Assembly: GCF_000948985.2 (NCBI RefSeq)
Contig: NZ_CP059733.1
Span: 2,232,001-2,296,000, forward strand
Direction: 5' to 3'
From: Thalassomonas viridans
Lineage (GTDB): Bacteria; Pseudomonadota; Gammaproteobacteria; Enterobacterales; Alteromonadaceae
Length of the DNA stretch: 64,000 nt
The notes under the pieces were generated by a model. The model worked only from the letters and a program-made list of their open reading frames with translations. It had not been told where the DNA came from and searched no databases. The position numbers and the translations under genes are program-made. Shown in pieces: positions 7,488 to 16,215 of this stretch (positions are counted from its first letter, which is position 1; each line of letters starts with the position of its first letter).

Positions 7488-8864
7488 TTAGGCGGTTGTT
7501 GCTTTTTCGGGATGGACAGTTTCAGTCAGTTCATAAGGCAAGGTAAAGGTAAACTGCGAGCCCTGGTTTTCGGTGCTTGCGGCGGTTATGTTGCCGTTGT
7601 GGGCCAGCAAAATTTCTTTGCTGATAGCCAGGCCTAAGCCTGTGCCGCCGCCACCGGTGCGGGTTTTTGTGCTTTGGGTGAATTTATCAAAGATGGTTTC
7701 CAGTTCGTTGCTGGGAATGCCTACCCCGGTATCTTTGATGGTGACGGCAACCGCCGCAGACGGCGGTTCATTTTCACCGTGCTGCGATGCAATTGAGGCG
7801 GCAGCGAATGAGATGGTGATTTTTCCCTGTTTGGGGGTAAATTTTATGGCGTTGGATAAAATATTACGCACCACCTGAAGGATTTTGTTGGCGTCAAAAC
7901 AGGCCTGGGTAGGCACCTGGGGAGGCTCTACCGATATATCGAGCAATTTCTCGTCTATTAATACTTTAAGTTCCTGCAGGCTGGTGTTGACGGTATCGAG
8001 CAGATCATTTTTTTCGCAGTAAAGCTCGACTTTTCCCGCTTCGAGCTTGGATAAGTCCAGTAAATCGTTTAACAGCGTCAGCAGGCGGTGGCCGCTTTTA
8101 TTGATATTGTTAAAGTATTTAAGCAGGGTTTCCCGGTCGCATTTGTCGGCTTTGCTGATCCCCCGGTCGGAAAAGCCGAGTATGGCCTGCATCGGGGTGC
8201 GTAATTCGTGCGACATATTGGCGAGAAATTCAGATTTCAGCTGGTTTGCGCGATCGGATTTCTCCTGTAAGCTCCGGTATTTCAGCGCCATCTGCTGCAT
8301 AACGCGGCTTTGTATCTTTATATTGTTCAGCTGCTGCAGTTCGGTGCTGATGTCGGTAATAAAACAAAGCAGGGGACTAGAGTTAGCAGAGAGTTCGTCA
8401 CGGTATTGGTCGTCAACTTCAAATAACAGCGGCTGGATATTATCCAGCCTGCTGACAGATATCCGTAACGGGATGTTCCGCTGCTCACTTGTTAAGCCCC
8501 AGATATCTTGTTCGGCAGTTACATTACGGTGTTCCATCAGGTATTGGCTGACATCTCCCTGATAACCTTCCGGTAGCTGAAACAGGTTGGCAGAGTTAAG
8601 CGGCTGATGTTTTAAATCGATTTCCCGGTAATTGAACAGGGCTTCAGCGGCCTTGTTGAAGGTTTCAATCTGGCCGTTTGAATCTATGACTATGATGCCG
8701 TCGGGAGCATTGTATAATAAGGCTTCCAATACCCCCTGGTTAAAAATCAGGTGGTTGGTGGCCTTCAGGGTTTCGTCCAGCACTGCCTGCATATGCTGCT
8801 TTTCTTCCTTTAAGGCGGTTACTTCCTGCTGCAATTTTTCTATTGCGGTAGCTTGGGCAGACAT
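7488..8864 (-). CDS. PAS-domain sensor histidine kinase
   Basis: 458 residues, no membrane helix, so a cytoplasmic sensor. An N-terminal coiled coil (about 5-35) is followed by a PAS domain (about 45-175, P-D-G-I-I-V-I-D-S-N-G). A second helical linker leads into HisKA with the phospho-acceptor H219 in N-M-S-H-E-L-R-T-P. The ATPase domain carries the N box N-I-L-S-N-A-I-K-F, the G1 box D-T-G-V-G-I and the G2 box G-G-G-G-T-G-L-G-L-A-I-S. No receiver domain is fused. It is the last gene of a three-gene unit with the response regulator and HDOD protein, and probably phosphorylates that regulator. Confidence 0.9.
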   Translation of the reverse strand: MSAQATAIEKLQQEVTALKEEKQHMQAVLDETLKATNHLIFNQGVLEALLYNAPDGIIVIDSNGQIETFNKAAEALFNYREIDLKHQPLNSANLFQLPEGYQGDVSQYLMEHRNVTAEQDIWGLTSEQRNIPLRISVSRLDNIQPLLFEVDDQYRDELSANSSPLLCFITDISTELQQLNNIKIQSRVMQQMALKYRSLQEKSDRANQLKSEFLANMSHELRTPMQAILGFSDRGISKADKCDRETLLKYFNNINKSGHRLLTLLNDLLDLSKLEAGKVELYCEKNDLLDTVNTSLQELKVLIDEKLLDISVEPPQVPTQACFDANKILQVVRNILSNAIKFTPKQGKITISFAAASIASQHGENEPPSAAVAVTIKDTGVGIPSNELETIFDKFTQSTKTRTGGGGTGLGLAISKEILLAHNGNITAASTENQGSQFTFTLPYELTETVHPEKATTA

Positions 8865-8873
8865 AAGGGTTAT

Positions 8874-9950
8874 TTAGCGCCGGTTCTGGTAGCTGGATAT
8901 GGCCTGGGAAAGGTTTTCTTCCAGGTGGCGGCTATTGAGGAAAACTTCGTCCAATATTGTTCGGTTTTGTTCGACGATAGCCGTGAGGTTTTCTTCTTCT
9001 TCCTCCGTTAAATTGGTGCTGGCGCCCAATTCGCAAAAATTCATGCGCAGCTCTTCTTCCATATTTTCCAGCACGGTTGCCGCCTTGCTCTTAAATTGCG
9101 TGTTTTGCTCCTTGAAAGAGTGAACCGCCGTCAGTAGCAAAGACTGCATCTCCATAAATTTTATCCCGGCTTCCATGCCGTCGAGCATAATGGCAATATT
9201 GTCGGCTTCATCGCCTACGTTCCTGACCAGCATGGTAATGTTGCCCCAGTTGAACAGGGCCCGGCTTTTGCCGAAGTAAAATATCCGCTCTGAACTGGTA
9301 TAATTGTTGATGATTTCGAAATCGATGGGGCGCTCTATGCCGTCATCACTGAGGATAATGGTTTCACCGTTAAATACCGCTTTGACCGTACAGCCCAGTT
9401 TTTCTTCCTGAGTTAATCTAAAGAAACCTTTTAACAGGCTGTCAAAGGAGGTGCAGGTTAAGGTGTGCCGTAAAAATTGTCCTATCAGGCCTATTTTTGA
9501 GCTTGTGGTCATCAGATCGAAAGCCAGGGCGTTGGCATGATTGACCGACTGCTGCAGTTTTTTTACCTGCTCCACTTGTTTAAAGGCCAAGCCTACTTTT
9601 GCCAGCAGCTCTGAATTGTCAAACGGCTTAGTGATATATTCATTGCCGCCGACTTCATATCCCAAGATTTTATCTTCGAGGTTGGCTTTTGCGGAAATAA
9701 AAATAATCGGTATTTCGCTTTCGCTGTCTTTTTCCAGGTTGCGAATTGCACTGCAGGCGTCATAGCCGTTCATTACCGGCATCATGACGTCCAGGAGTAC
9801 CATATCGGGATTAAACTGCTTGAACTTTTCTACGGCTTCTGCACCGTCTGCTGCTGTTTCTATTTGGTAATCTTCGTCTTCCAGGGTATCTATCATCAGC
9901 TCAATATTGAGCTCTTCATCATCAACAATCAGTATTTTATAATTGCTCAT
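8874..9950 (-). CDS. Response regulator with uncharacterised C-terminal domain
   Basis: 358 residues. The receiver domain (1-125) has the acidic pair D10/D11, phospho-acceptor D54 in L-L-D-V-M-M-P, S86 and K108 in T-K-P-F. After a helical linker come roughly 200 residues of unnamed domain, ending in a long acidic coiled coil (about 270-350). There is no DNA-binding or GGDEF/EAL signature, so the output is probably protein-protein. It lies between the histidine kinase and the HDOD gene, overlapping the latter by 4 bases. I infer that it links kinase input to the HDOD protein. Confidence 0.85.
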   Translation of the reverse strand: MSNYKILIVDDEELNIELMIDTLEDEDYQIETAADGAEAVEKFKQFNPDMVLLDVMMPVMNGYDACSAIRNLEKDSESEIPIIFISAKANLEDKILGYEVGGNEYITKPFDNSELLAKVGLAFKQVEQVKKLQQSVNHANALAFDLMTTSSKIGLIGQFLRHTLTCTSFDSLLKGFFRLTQEEKLGCTVKAVFNGETIILSDDGIERPIDFEIINNYTSSERIFYFGKSRALFNWGNITMLVRNVGDEADNIAIMLDGMEAGIKFMEMQSLLLTAVHSFKEQNTQFKSKAATVLENMEEELRMNFCELGASTNLTEEEEENLTAIVEQNRTILDEVFLNSRHLEENLSQAISSYQNRR

Positions 9951-10804
9951 TTTTCCCCCAACATAAATGTAGCGTGTGCCGTTTCTATTTCGTTGATAAG
10001 GTCTGCGTCGTTTAATTCACTTAACTCGGGAGATAGCCCTAATTTGGTAAATGCAGGAATTTCAGACCAGTCAAGGTTTTCGTGAGGGTGGGAGGAATTG
10101 ACGCACTCCTGCAGATAGGCGGTGATCACTATATCTGTGTAATCGGCTTCTGCATGAGGATTTCTTTTGAAGTTCAGGTATTCAGCGGCCACCTTGATCA
10201 AAGCATCCGGGAAGTTCCAGCGTTTGAGGATTCTCTGGCCGATCAAAGGGTGTATTTTTGTTAGGAGATCATCAACCTGTGCTTTTGATAGCTGCTGATT
10301 GGTGTCGCTAAGGTACTTTAATACAGGAAGTTTGCCTATCTGGTGGACGAGTCCGGCCAACATTGCCTTGTCCGGATCCAGGTTCGGTGAAAACAGTGCC
10401 ATGCCCCGGCAAATGGCCGCTACCGCAAGGGTATGGCGCAAAATATCATTAAAGAAGTCTGTGTAGAAGGGAGACGGGGAGGTAAAAACCTGCTTGATGG
10501 CATAGGCGGTAACTAACCTGACGGTACGGGCATTACCAAGTATATTAACTGCCTGTTTTACACAGCTGAAGGTTCTTTTACCCGATGAATATAGCGCACT
10601 GTTGGCAACCTTTAGCAGGTAGATGGATATCGCTGGGTCCGTGGTTATTATTTCGGCAATCTCGGAGGCAGAGATATCGGGAGACGAATTTAGTGCTTCG
10701 CGGACTTTTTTAGCGGTTATGGGCAGAGTTGGTAAGTCAAGAGAATTGTTTTCTAATTCATGGGTGATTAAATCTGCCAGGTCCATTTCTACTGTATGTA
10801 ACAC
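9947..10804 (-). CDS. HDOD domain signalling protein
   Basis: 285 residues. The HDOD domain spans about 20-220: L-P-T-L-P near the start, the central helical region (S-I-Y-L-L-K-V-A-N-S-A-L-Y), and an HD-like region around G-L-V-H-Q-I-G-K-L that keeps an H but lacks a full metal-binding HD set. HDOD proteins are non-catalytic scaffolds in signalling, often in biofilm or motility control. It is the first gene of the HDOD / response regulator / kinase unit and its stop overlaps the regulator start by 4 bases. Confidence 0.85.
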   Translation of the reverse strand: MLHTVEMDLADLITHELENNSLDLPTLPITAKKVREALNSSPDISASEIAEIITTDPAISIYLLKVANSALYSSGKRTFSCVKQAVNILGNARTVRLVTAYAIKQVFTSPSPFYTDFFNDILRHTLAVAAICRGMALFSPNLDPDKAMLAGLVHQIGKLPVLKYLSDTNQQLSKAQVDDLLTKIHPLIGQRILKRWNFPDALIKVAAEYLNFKRNPHAEADYTDIVITAYLQECVNSSHPHENLDWSEIPAFTKLGLSPELSELNDADLINEIETAHATFMLGEK

Positions 10805-11193
10805 ATCTTACTCCCTGTAAGTTATTTATTATTATCTGTAATCCAAATAATGCTAACCTTCTACCTTGGTTAACCTGAATATAGAATACATTTGTCAATT
10901 TACAAGTTGCCGGCGCTGCGTTTTTTTAATTTTTCTGGTTATTTTCTTGAAGAATAAGAAAAAATAATGTGTATAGGGGAGGGGAATACAGGCAAATATC
11001 AGGCGATTCAGGTGCTTTTGAGCCCGTGGCCTCCGGCCTGCAGCGGCTTAAACCCCGCAGAGGCGGTGTTGTACGCTATTGGTTAAAACAATAAATCCAA
11101 TATATAGTGTGACAATACTTAAATAAAACAGCAGGCTGTAGTCGCTGCAACAGGCGTAGTTTTTGACGGTAGTGAAGGTAGGGAAAGTCCAAT
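10805..11193. other. Divergent intergenic region
   Basis: Lies between the divergent HDOD and DUF4336 genes, so it should hold promoters in both directions. The left half is AT-rich. No operator repeat, RNA gene or open frame could be supported. Confidence 0.5.
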
Positions 11194-11886
11194 ATGCGAA
11201 ATATCGGAGAGGATATCTGGGTTCATGAAGATGTGATGATTATGGCGGGGGCGCCGCTGAGGCTGCGCATGACAATTGTCAGGCTAAGCGACGGCCGTTT
11301 ATGGCTGCATTCGCCCACAGCGCTTTCTCCCGCCTTAAAACAGGAAGTTGAAGCTTTGGGGCCGGTTACTTTTCTTGTCGGCGCAAGCAATGGCCATAAT
11401 AAGTGGCTGCTGCAATGGCAGGAGGCTTTTCCTGAGGCCGGACTTTATGTTAGCGGTGGTATTCCTAAAAAGTTAAACCTGGGGAAATATCACCTGCTTG
11501 ATGAGGCCTTTGACAATATCTGGCGTGAGGATCTTGAACGTGAATATATGCCCGGCGTGTCTTTTTTTAATGAGTCGGTGTTTTTGCATAAAAAGACCCG
11601 GTCGCTGATCGTCACTGACTTTATTCAGAACCATAGCGATGAAACCCCGCCGGGCCTGGCAGGGGTGCTCACTAAATGCATCTTCCGCCCTTTGGGCTTT
11701 AAAGGCAAGTGTTTGGCGCCGCCGTTGAAAATGGGGTTTACCATTAAAAATAAGGTGGATTTTGCCGCGTTTGTTACCCGGGTAAAAAACTGGGAGTTTG
11801 AGCGGATTGTGGTGACCCACGGTGATATTATCGAAACCGATGCCGGTCAGGTTTTTGCCGGTTTATGTGAGCGCTTTTTTAAATAA
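11194..11886 (+). CDS. DUF4336 protein, metallo-beta-lactamase-like fold
   Basis: 230 residues, cytoplasmic. The whole protein matches the DUF4336 layout: G-E-D-I-W-V-H near the start, L-W-L-H-S-P-T, a central G-A-S-N-G-H-N-K-W (the family's likely metal or substrate site), F-I-Q-N-H-S and a terminal V-V-T-H-G-D. The pattern resembles a degenerate metallo-beta-lactamase fold in which the HxHxDH motif is not intact. Substrate unknown. AGGGAAAG precedes the ATG. A YCII-type gene follows on the same strand. Confidence 0.75.
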   Translation: MRNIGEDIWVHEDVMIMAGAPLRLRMTIVRLSDGRLWLHSPTALSPALKQEVEALGPVTFLVGASNGHNKWLLQWQEAFPEAGLYVSGGIPKKLNLGKYHLLDEAFDNIWREDLEREYMPGVSFFNESVFLHKKTRSLIVTDFIQNHSDETPPGLAGVLTKCIFRPLGFKGKCLAPPLKMGFTIKNKVDFAAFVTRVKNWEFERIVVTHGDIIETDAGQVFAGLCERFFK

Positions 11887-11997
11887 TGGCAGAGTAACAC
11901 TGTATATGGTGAAGGATACCGGGGAAAGTAAAGGCTATTATTATCAGGTTGTTAATTTAAGTTGAATTCAGATTAAACAAATAAAAGGAGAAAGGGA

Positions 11998-12315
11998 ATG
12001 CCTCAATTTTTAATTACTTATCTTGGCGGTGAACAGCCGTCTACCCCGGAAGAGGGCAAGCAAAACTTTGCCAAATATCAGGCCTGGCTGGCATCGCTGG
12101 GAGATGCGGCAGTCAGTCCCGCCAACCCGATAAAAAATACCCATACCATTCATCCCGACGGCAAAGTCGCAGCGGTCAGTACCACGGCCATGTCGGGTTA
12201 TACCATAATTGAGGCGGACTCTATTGAGGCAGCGCTGGGCATTGCCGGGAAATGTCCCTTCCTTGAGGTGAAAGGTTCGCTTGAGGTGTCTGAGTTAATT
12301 AAGATGCCAGGCTAA
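11998..12315 (+). CDS. YCII-related domain protein
   Basis: 105 residues. It resembles YCII-like dimeric alpha/beta-barrel proteins: M-P-Q-F-L-I-T-Y at the start, then a helix with Q-A-W-L-A-S-L-G, a strand G-Y-T-I-I-E-A and a terminal helix region C-P-F-L-E-V-K-G. Members are small ferredoxin-fold proteins of mostly unknown, possibly enzymatic, function. AAAGGAG precedes the ATG. The gene is separated from the aldehyde dehydrogenase by a strong hairpin. Confidence 0.75.
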   Translation: MPQFLITYLGGEQPSTPEEGKQNFAKYQAWLASLGDAAVSPANPIKNTHTIHPDGKVAAVSTTAMSGYTIIEADSIEAALGIAGKCPFLEVKGSLEVSELIKMPG

Positions 12316-12331
12316 GATTTATCTGAGCTGA

Positions 12332-12375
12332 AAAATAACAGCACCGGCGCCAACGGGAGATAAATGGCGCGGTGC
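12332..12375 (-). terminator. Intrinsic terminator between convergent genes
   Basis: GCACC and GCGCCA pair with TGGCGC and GGTGC (11 bp, one bulge) around a 12-base loop. On the minus strand the stem is followed by a T-rich tail, so it should end the aldehyde dehydrogenase transcript. Confidence 0.7.
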
Positions 12376-12398
12376 GTTATTACTGTAAACTTGTGTTT

Positions 12399-13901
12399 CT
12401 AGTCGGCTAAATCGAGCCAGACGGTTTTCACTTCGCTGTACTGATCATGGGCCTGGAGGGAATTATCCCGGCCGCCAAAGCCCGACTGTTTAAAGCCGCC
12501 GAAAGGCGTGCTGATATCCCCTTCGGAGAAACAGTTCACCGATACCGTGCCGGCCTGGAGTTTGCGGGCGTAGATATGGGCTTTTTTGACATTGGCGGTA
12601 TATAAAGACGCCTGCAAGCCGTAGCAGCTTTGGTTGGCGAGCTCCAGTGCATGTTCGTCGGACTCGGCTTCCATCAGGCAGAAAACCGGGCCGAATATTT
12701 CTTCCACCGCTATGGTCATGTCCGGGGTCACCTGATCAAACAGGGTCGGGGCAATAAACAGGCCATCGCCCAGTTTAATCGGCGCACCGCCCACCAGCAG
12801 GGTGGCGCCTTCGTTGATGCCGGTTTCGATATAGGTCAGTATTTTATCGTATTGGGCGCGGTTGATAATGGCCCCGAGCATAAACTGGGGATCCATAGGA
12901 TCGCCGGTTTGCCAGTCGGCCATTTTTTCGATAATTTTCCCGGTGAGTTCGGTTTTTAAATCCTTGTAGATGATGATACGGGAGTTGGCGGTACAGTTTT
13001 GTCCCATGTTCCACAGGGCGGCAGCAGCGATGTTCTCTGCTACCGAGTCCAGGTTTTCGGCATCACTTAGCACCACACTTGGGCTTTTGCCGCCGCATTC
13101 GAGCACGATACGCTTCATGTTGCTTTGCGCCGAGTATTCCAGGAAACGTTTGCCGGTTGCGGTGGAGCCGGTAAAGGCGACAATCTGCACGTCCGGATGC
13201 AAGCCTAAAGGCTCGCCGACATCTGGCCCCAGGCCGGGCAGGACATTAAAGACCCCGGCAGGAATCCCCGCCTCAATGGCGAGTTCGGCCAGGCGCAAGG
13301 TGGTCATGCTGGTGCTTTCCGCCGGTTTGATGATAACCGAGTTGCCGCAGGCCAGCGCCGGTCCGAGCTTCCAGGCCGCCATCATCAGCGGGAAGTTCCA
13401 GGGCAGGACACAGCCCACCACCCCCAGGGGCTCACGCACTATCATACCCAGCTTGTCGTCGCCGGAAGGGGACAGCTGCTGGTATAACTTATCTGTGGCT
13501 TCGCCGTGCCATTGCAGGCAGTGGACGGTTTCCGGCAAATCGGTTTTCACACATTCGTGAATGGGTTTGCCGGCTTCCAGGGCTTCCGTCACAGCCAGCT
13601 CGGTAGCATTTTCTTCAATCAGCCGGGCAAACTTTAAGATGGCCTGTTTGCGGTCGCTGGGGTGCAGACCGGCCCAGTCGCCGCGCTCAAACACCGCTTT
13701 GGCATTGGCGACGGCGATATCGACATCCTTGTGGTTACAGGCGGCGATCTCGGCTATTACCTTACCGGTTGCCGGGTTGATGCTGGGCATAGTGCCGCCG
13801 TCAACGGCATCGACAAATTTGCCATTGATAAAGGCTTTGGCAGGCAAGGTAAGCTCGTCTGCGAGTGCCTGGTACTGCTGCTTGGTGAGTAGGTCTGTCA
13901 T
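12399..13901 (-). CDS. NAD(P)-dependent aldehyde dehydrogenase (hydroxyproline pathway)
   Basis: 500 residues, normal length for the ALDH superfamily. Motifs include P-W-N-F-P-L near 170, the nucleotide-binding G-S-T-A-T-G-K, the general base in L-E-C-G-G-K-S-P and the catalytic cysteine in G-Q-N-C-T near 303. By sequence alone it is closest in feel to PuuC-type enzymes of polyamine breakdown. Its position downstream of the DapA-like gene, in a cluster with hydroxyproline epimerase and oxidase, suggests it oxidises alpha-ketoglutarate semialdehyde to alpha-ketoglutarate. It starts 61 bases after the DapA-like gene and is probably co-transcribed with it. Confidence 0.85.
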   Translation of the reverse strand: MTDLLTKQQYQALADELTLPAKAFINGKFVDAVDGGTMPSINPATGKVIAEIAACNHKDVDIAVANAKAVFERGDWAGLHPSDRKQAILKFARLIEENATELAVTEALEAGKPIHECVKTDLPETVHCLQWHGEATDKLYQQLSPSGDDKLGMIVREPLGVVGCVLPWNFPLMMAAWKLGPALACGNSVIIKPAESTSMTTLRLAELAIEAGIPAGVFNVLPGLGPDVGEPLGLHPDVQIVAFTGSTATGKRFLEYSAQSNMKRIVLECGGKSPSVVLSDAENLDSVAENIAAAALWNMGQNCTANSRIIIYKDLKTELTGKIIEKMADWQTGDPMDPQFMLGAIINRAQYDKILTYIETGINEGATLLVGGAPIKLGDGLFIAPTLFDQVTPDMTIAVEEIFGPVFCLMEAESDEHALELANQSCYGLQASLYTANVKKAHIYARKLQAGTVSVNCFSEGDISTPFGGFKQSGFGGRDNSLQAHDQYSEVKTVWLDLAD

Positions 13902-13962
13902 GGAAATCCCTCTTTATATTACCTTAGGTTCGTTGTTATCAGGGGGCGAACAGCTGGCTGTA

Positions 13963-14865
13963 TTAGCTTGCCATCAGCTCTTCTAATTGCTGTGCGGCGG
14001 TTTGGATCACGGTAGTGACCTGGGCCGACATTTCATCATCTAATTCCAGCATAGGCAGGCGTACCGGACCCGGCGTCAGTCCTTGCAGTTTAGCGCCGAG
14101 TTTTACGCATTGTACAAACTTGCCGCTTTGCTCCAGGTACTCCATGACCGGCATTAACGCCGCCATGAATTTTTGTCCTTTGGCAAAGTCTTTTTCCAGT
14201 ACGCAGGCTTCGTAGAAGGCGACACAGGCGCGCGGGAAAATATTGGCGCAGGCGCACACCCAGCTTTGGGCGCCCCAGACGAAAAATTCCAGCACCTGAT
14301 CTTCGGCGCCGGCGCTAAGCTGTACCTGCGGGTAGTCCAGGGTTAACTGGTGGATGCGGTTGACATCGCCGCTGGATTCCTTGATTGCTACGATATTGGG
14401 ACGGTCGGCAATTAAGTCCAGGCACTGGGTGCCCATTTCCACGCCGGTACGGTCGGGGTAGTTATAAAGGATAATCGGCAGGTCGGCCGCTTCGTCTATG
14501 CGGATGATATGCTGGGCCAGCTCCTGTTCATCCGGCAGGGAATAAGGAGGCGCGGCCACTAACATGGCATCGGCGCCGGCTGCTTTTGCCGCAGCGGCAT
14601 ACTGGTAGGCTTCCGTGGCCAGCATGTCGTTGACACCGGCGATCCAGGGAATGCGGCCGGCAATATATTCATTGGCAAAAGCGAACTGCTCCAGGCGTTC
14701 TGCCTTGGTCATGCCGTAAAACTCGCCGGTTGAACCGCCGATGATCAGGCCGTGAACACCGCTTTCGATTTGTTTGTCCAGTACCTGCTTCCAGGCGGTG
14801 TAGTCGATATTGCCAGCCTGATCAAAAGTGGTGATCACCGGGGTATATATACCTTGAAATTTCAT
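13963..14865 (-). CDS. DapA-family enzyme, likely pyrroline-4-hydroxy-2-carboxylate deaminase
   Basis: 300 residues, full length for the DHDPS/N-acetylneuraminate lyase TIM-barrel family. Seen: G-G-S-T-G-E-F at 43-49, catalytic Tyr136 in Y-N-Y-P-D-R-T-G and Schiff-base Lys162 in A-I-K-E-S-S-G-D. Housekeeping DHDPS is possible, but the neighbours (hydroxyproline epimerase, D-amino-acid-type oxidase, aldehyde dehydrogenase) match the known trans-4-hydroxyproline pathway. There a DapA homologue converts pyrroline-4-hydroxy-2-carboxylate to alpha-ketoglutarate semialdehyde and ammonia. It is transcribed away from the epimerase, with a TTGTATACAA operator 87 bases upstream. Confidence 0.8.
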   Translation of the reverse strand: MKFQGIYTPVITTFDQAGNIDYTAWKQVLDKQIESGVHGLIIGGSTGEFYGMTKAERLEQFAFANEYIAGRIPWIAGVNDMLATEAYQYAAAAKAAGADAMLVAAPPYSLPDEQELAQHIIRIDEAADLPIILYNYPDRTGVEMGTQCLDLIADRPNIVAIKESSGDVNRIHQLTLDYPQVQLSAGAEDQVLEFFVWGAQSWVCACANIFPRACVAFYEACVLEKDFAKGQKFMAALMPVMEYLEQSGKFVQCVKLGAKLQGLTPGPVRLPMLELDDEMSAQVTTVIQTAAQQLEELMAS

Positions 14866-14952
14866 TAATGTTCCTCTTGGGTTTTCCTTAAAAAAAGGAA
14901 AAGCTAGGTTATCTTGATTACAAATACGGGCAAAAGCATAACAGGCTTTAAG

Positions 14953-14966
14953 TATATTGTATACAA
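14953..14966. promoter_or_regulatory. Operator copy 1 of hydroxyproline cluster
   Basis: TATATTGTATACAA contains the perfect palindrome TTGTATACAA. The same 14 bases occur inverted at 15105-15118. The pair brackets the divergent promoters of the DapA-like and epimerase genes. The form resembles GntR-family sites, but no GntR gene lies in the window. Confidence 0.7.
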
Positions 14967-15104
14967 TTTTTAATGAGGAGAAAAATTGAGCTTTTATTTA
15001 TCGATAATGGGTAAGATAGGTAATAAGCAGAAATGGCTGCTTGATCCCGGTGGAATATTTGCGGTGGCCATCAGATTTTTCGAGAATATCTATTGACGGA
15101 TCTT

Positions 15105-15118
15105 TTGTATACAATATA
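15105..15118. promoter_or_regulatory. Operator copy 2 of hydroxyproline cluster
   Basis: TTGTATACAATATA is the exact reverse complement of the site at 14953-14966, placed 35 bases before the preferred epimerase start. Two sites 139 bases apart could allow looping repression. Confidence 0.7.
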
Positions 15119-15153
15119 TCATCTGTTTGTGTTTAATTAATCTGAGTATCGGC

Positions 15154-16188
15154 ATGCGCTGGAAAAAAACGTTACATATGGTTGAAGCCCACGCGGAAGG
15201 CGAAGTGGGCCGGGTAGTGACAGGTGGTATTATCGACATTCCCGGTAAAACCATGCTGGAGAAAATGACCTATATCAACGAGGTTGATGACAGCATCAGG
15301 CGCTTTTGTGTGTTTGAACCCAGGGGTTATGCCCAGATGAGCACCAACCTTTTGTTGCCGCCTACCCGGGAAGACGCCGATGCCGGTTTTATTATTTTGC
15401 AGGGGGATCAGGCCCATGCGATGTCGGGGTCCAACTGCATCTGCACCACTACCGTGCTGCTGGAAACCGGGATTTTGCCCATGCAGGAGCCGCAAACCCG
15501 GGTGACTTTTGATATGCCGGCGGGGCTGGTGACAGCGACCGCCGATTGTAAGGACGGCAAATGCCAGCGGGTAGAGCTGACCATGAACCCGAGTTTTGTC
15601 CATAGCCTGGATGTGGAGGTTGAGACTGAATCTTTCGGCACCCTGAAGGTGGATGTTGCCTTTGGCGGTATTTTTTATGCCCTGATTGACTGCAAGCAAC
15701 TGGGCATTGACATCACCCCGGAAAATGCCCGCAAGCTGGTGGAAATCGGCAGCGAAGTGCAGCGGCAGTTAAACCGGCAGCAGGAAATAGTACATCCGGA
15801 AAATGACCAGCTTAAGGGGATTTCCTACGCCATGCTGGTGGATAAAACCCAGGACGGCAAACTGGTTGGCGCCACCGTGCTGCCCCCCGGCAGGCTGGAC
15901 CGCTCTCCCTGCGGTACCGGCAACAGTGCCCGTATGGCGGTGATGTATGCCCGGGGGGAAATTGAAGTCGGCGACGCCTATAGCGCCTATTCGGTTATCG
16001 GCAGCCGTTTTGATATCAGCTTTACCGGTGTGACCGAAGTAGCGGGTAAAACCGCTGTGCTGCCTAAGGTTGCCGGGCGCGGCTGGATTCATGGTTTCCA
16101 CCAGATAGGGGTAGATCCCAGCGATCCCTATCCGCAAGGTTTCAGTCTTTCCGATTGCTGGGGAGAAGCGGACGACTTGCTGCGCTAA
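15154..16188 (+). CDS. Proline racemase superfamily, 4-hydroxyproline 2-epimerase / 3-hydroxyproline dehydratase type
   Basis: 344 residues from the preferred ATG; a longer TTG start at 15127 would add nine residues that do not look like the family N terminus. The start K-K-T-L-H-M-V-E-A-H-A-E-G-E matches the family. The first catalytic position, normally Cys in M-C-G-H, is Ser91 in M-S-G-S-N. The second is Cys253 in S-P-C-G-T-G. Ser/Cys members have been reported to combine 4-hydroxyproline epimerase and trans-3-hydroxyproline dehydratase activity, whereas Cys/Cys enzymes are plain epimerases or racemases. It starts the plus-strand arm of the hydroxyproline cluster and is followed 27 bases later by the FAD oxidase. 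The cytoplasmic product feeds D-hydroxyproline to that enzyme. Confidence 0.85.
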   Translation: MRWKKTLHMVEAHAEGEVGRVVTGGIIDIPGKTMLEKMTYINEVDDSIRRFCVFEPRGYAQMSTNLLLPPTREDADAGFIILQGDQAHAMSGSNCICTTTVLLETGILPMQEPQTRVTFDMPAGLVTATADCKDGKCQRVELTMNPSFVHSLDVEVETESFGTLKVDVAFGGIFYALIDCKQLGIDITPENARKLVEIGSEVQRQLNRQQEIVHPENDQLKGISYAMLVDKTQDGKLVGATVLPPGRLDRSPCGTGNSARMAVMYARGEIEVGDAYSAYSVIGSRFDISFTGVTEVAGKTAVLPKVAGRGWIHGFHQIGVDPSDPYPQGFSLSDCWGEADDLLR

Positions 16189-16215
16189 TTTATCAGCTGT
16201 TATATCGGGTATGCC

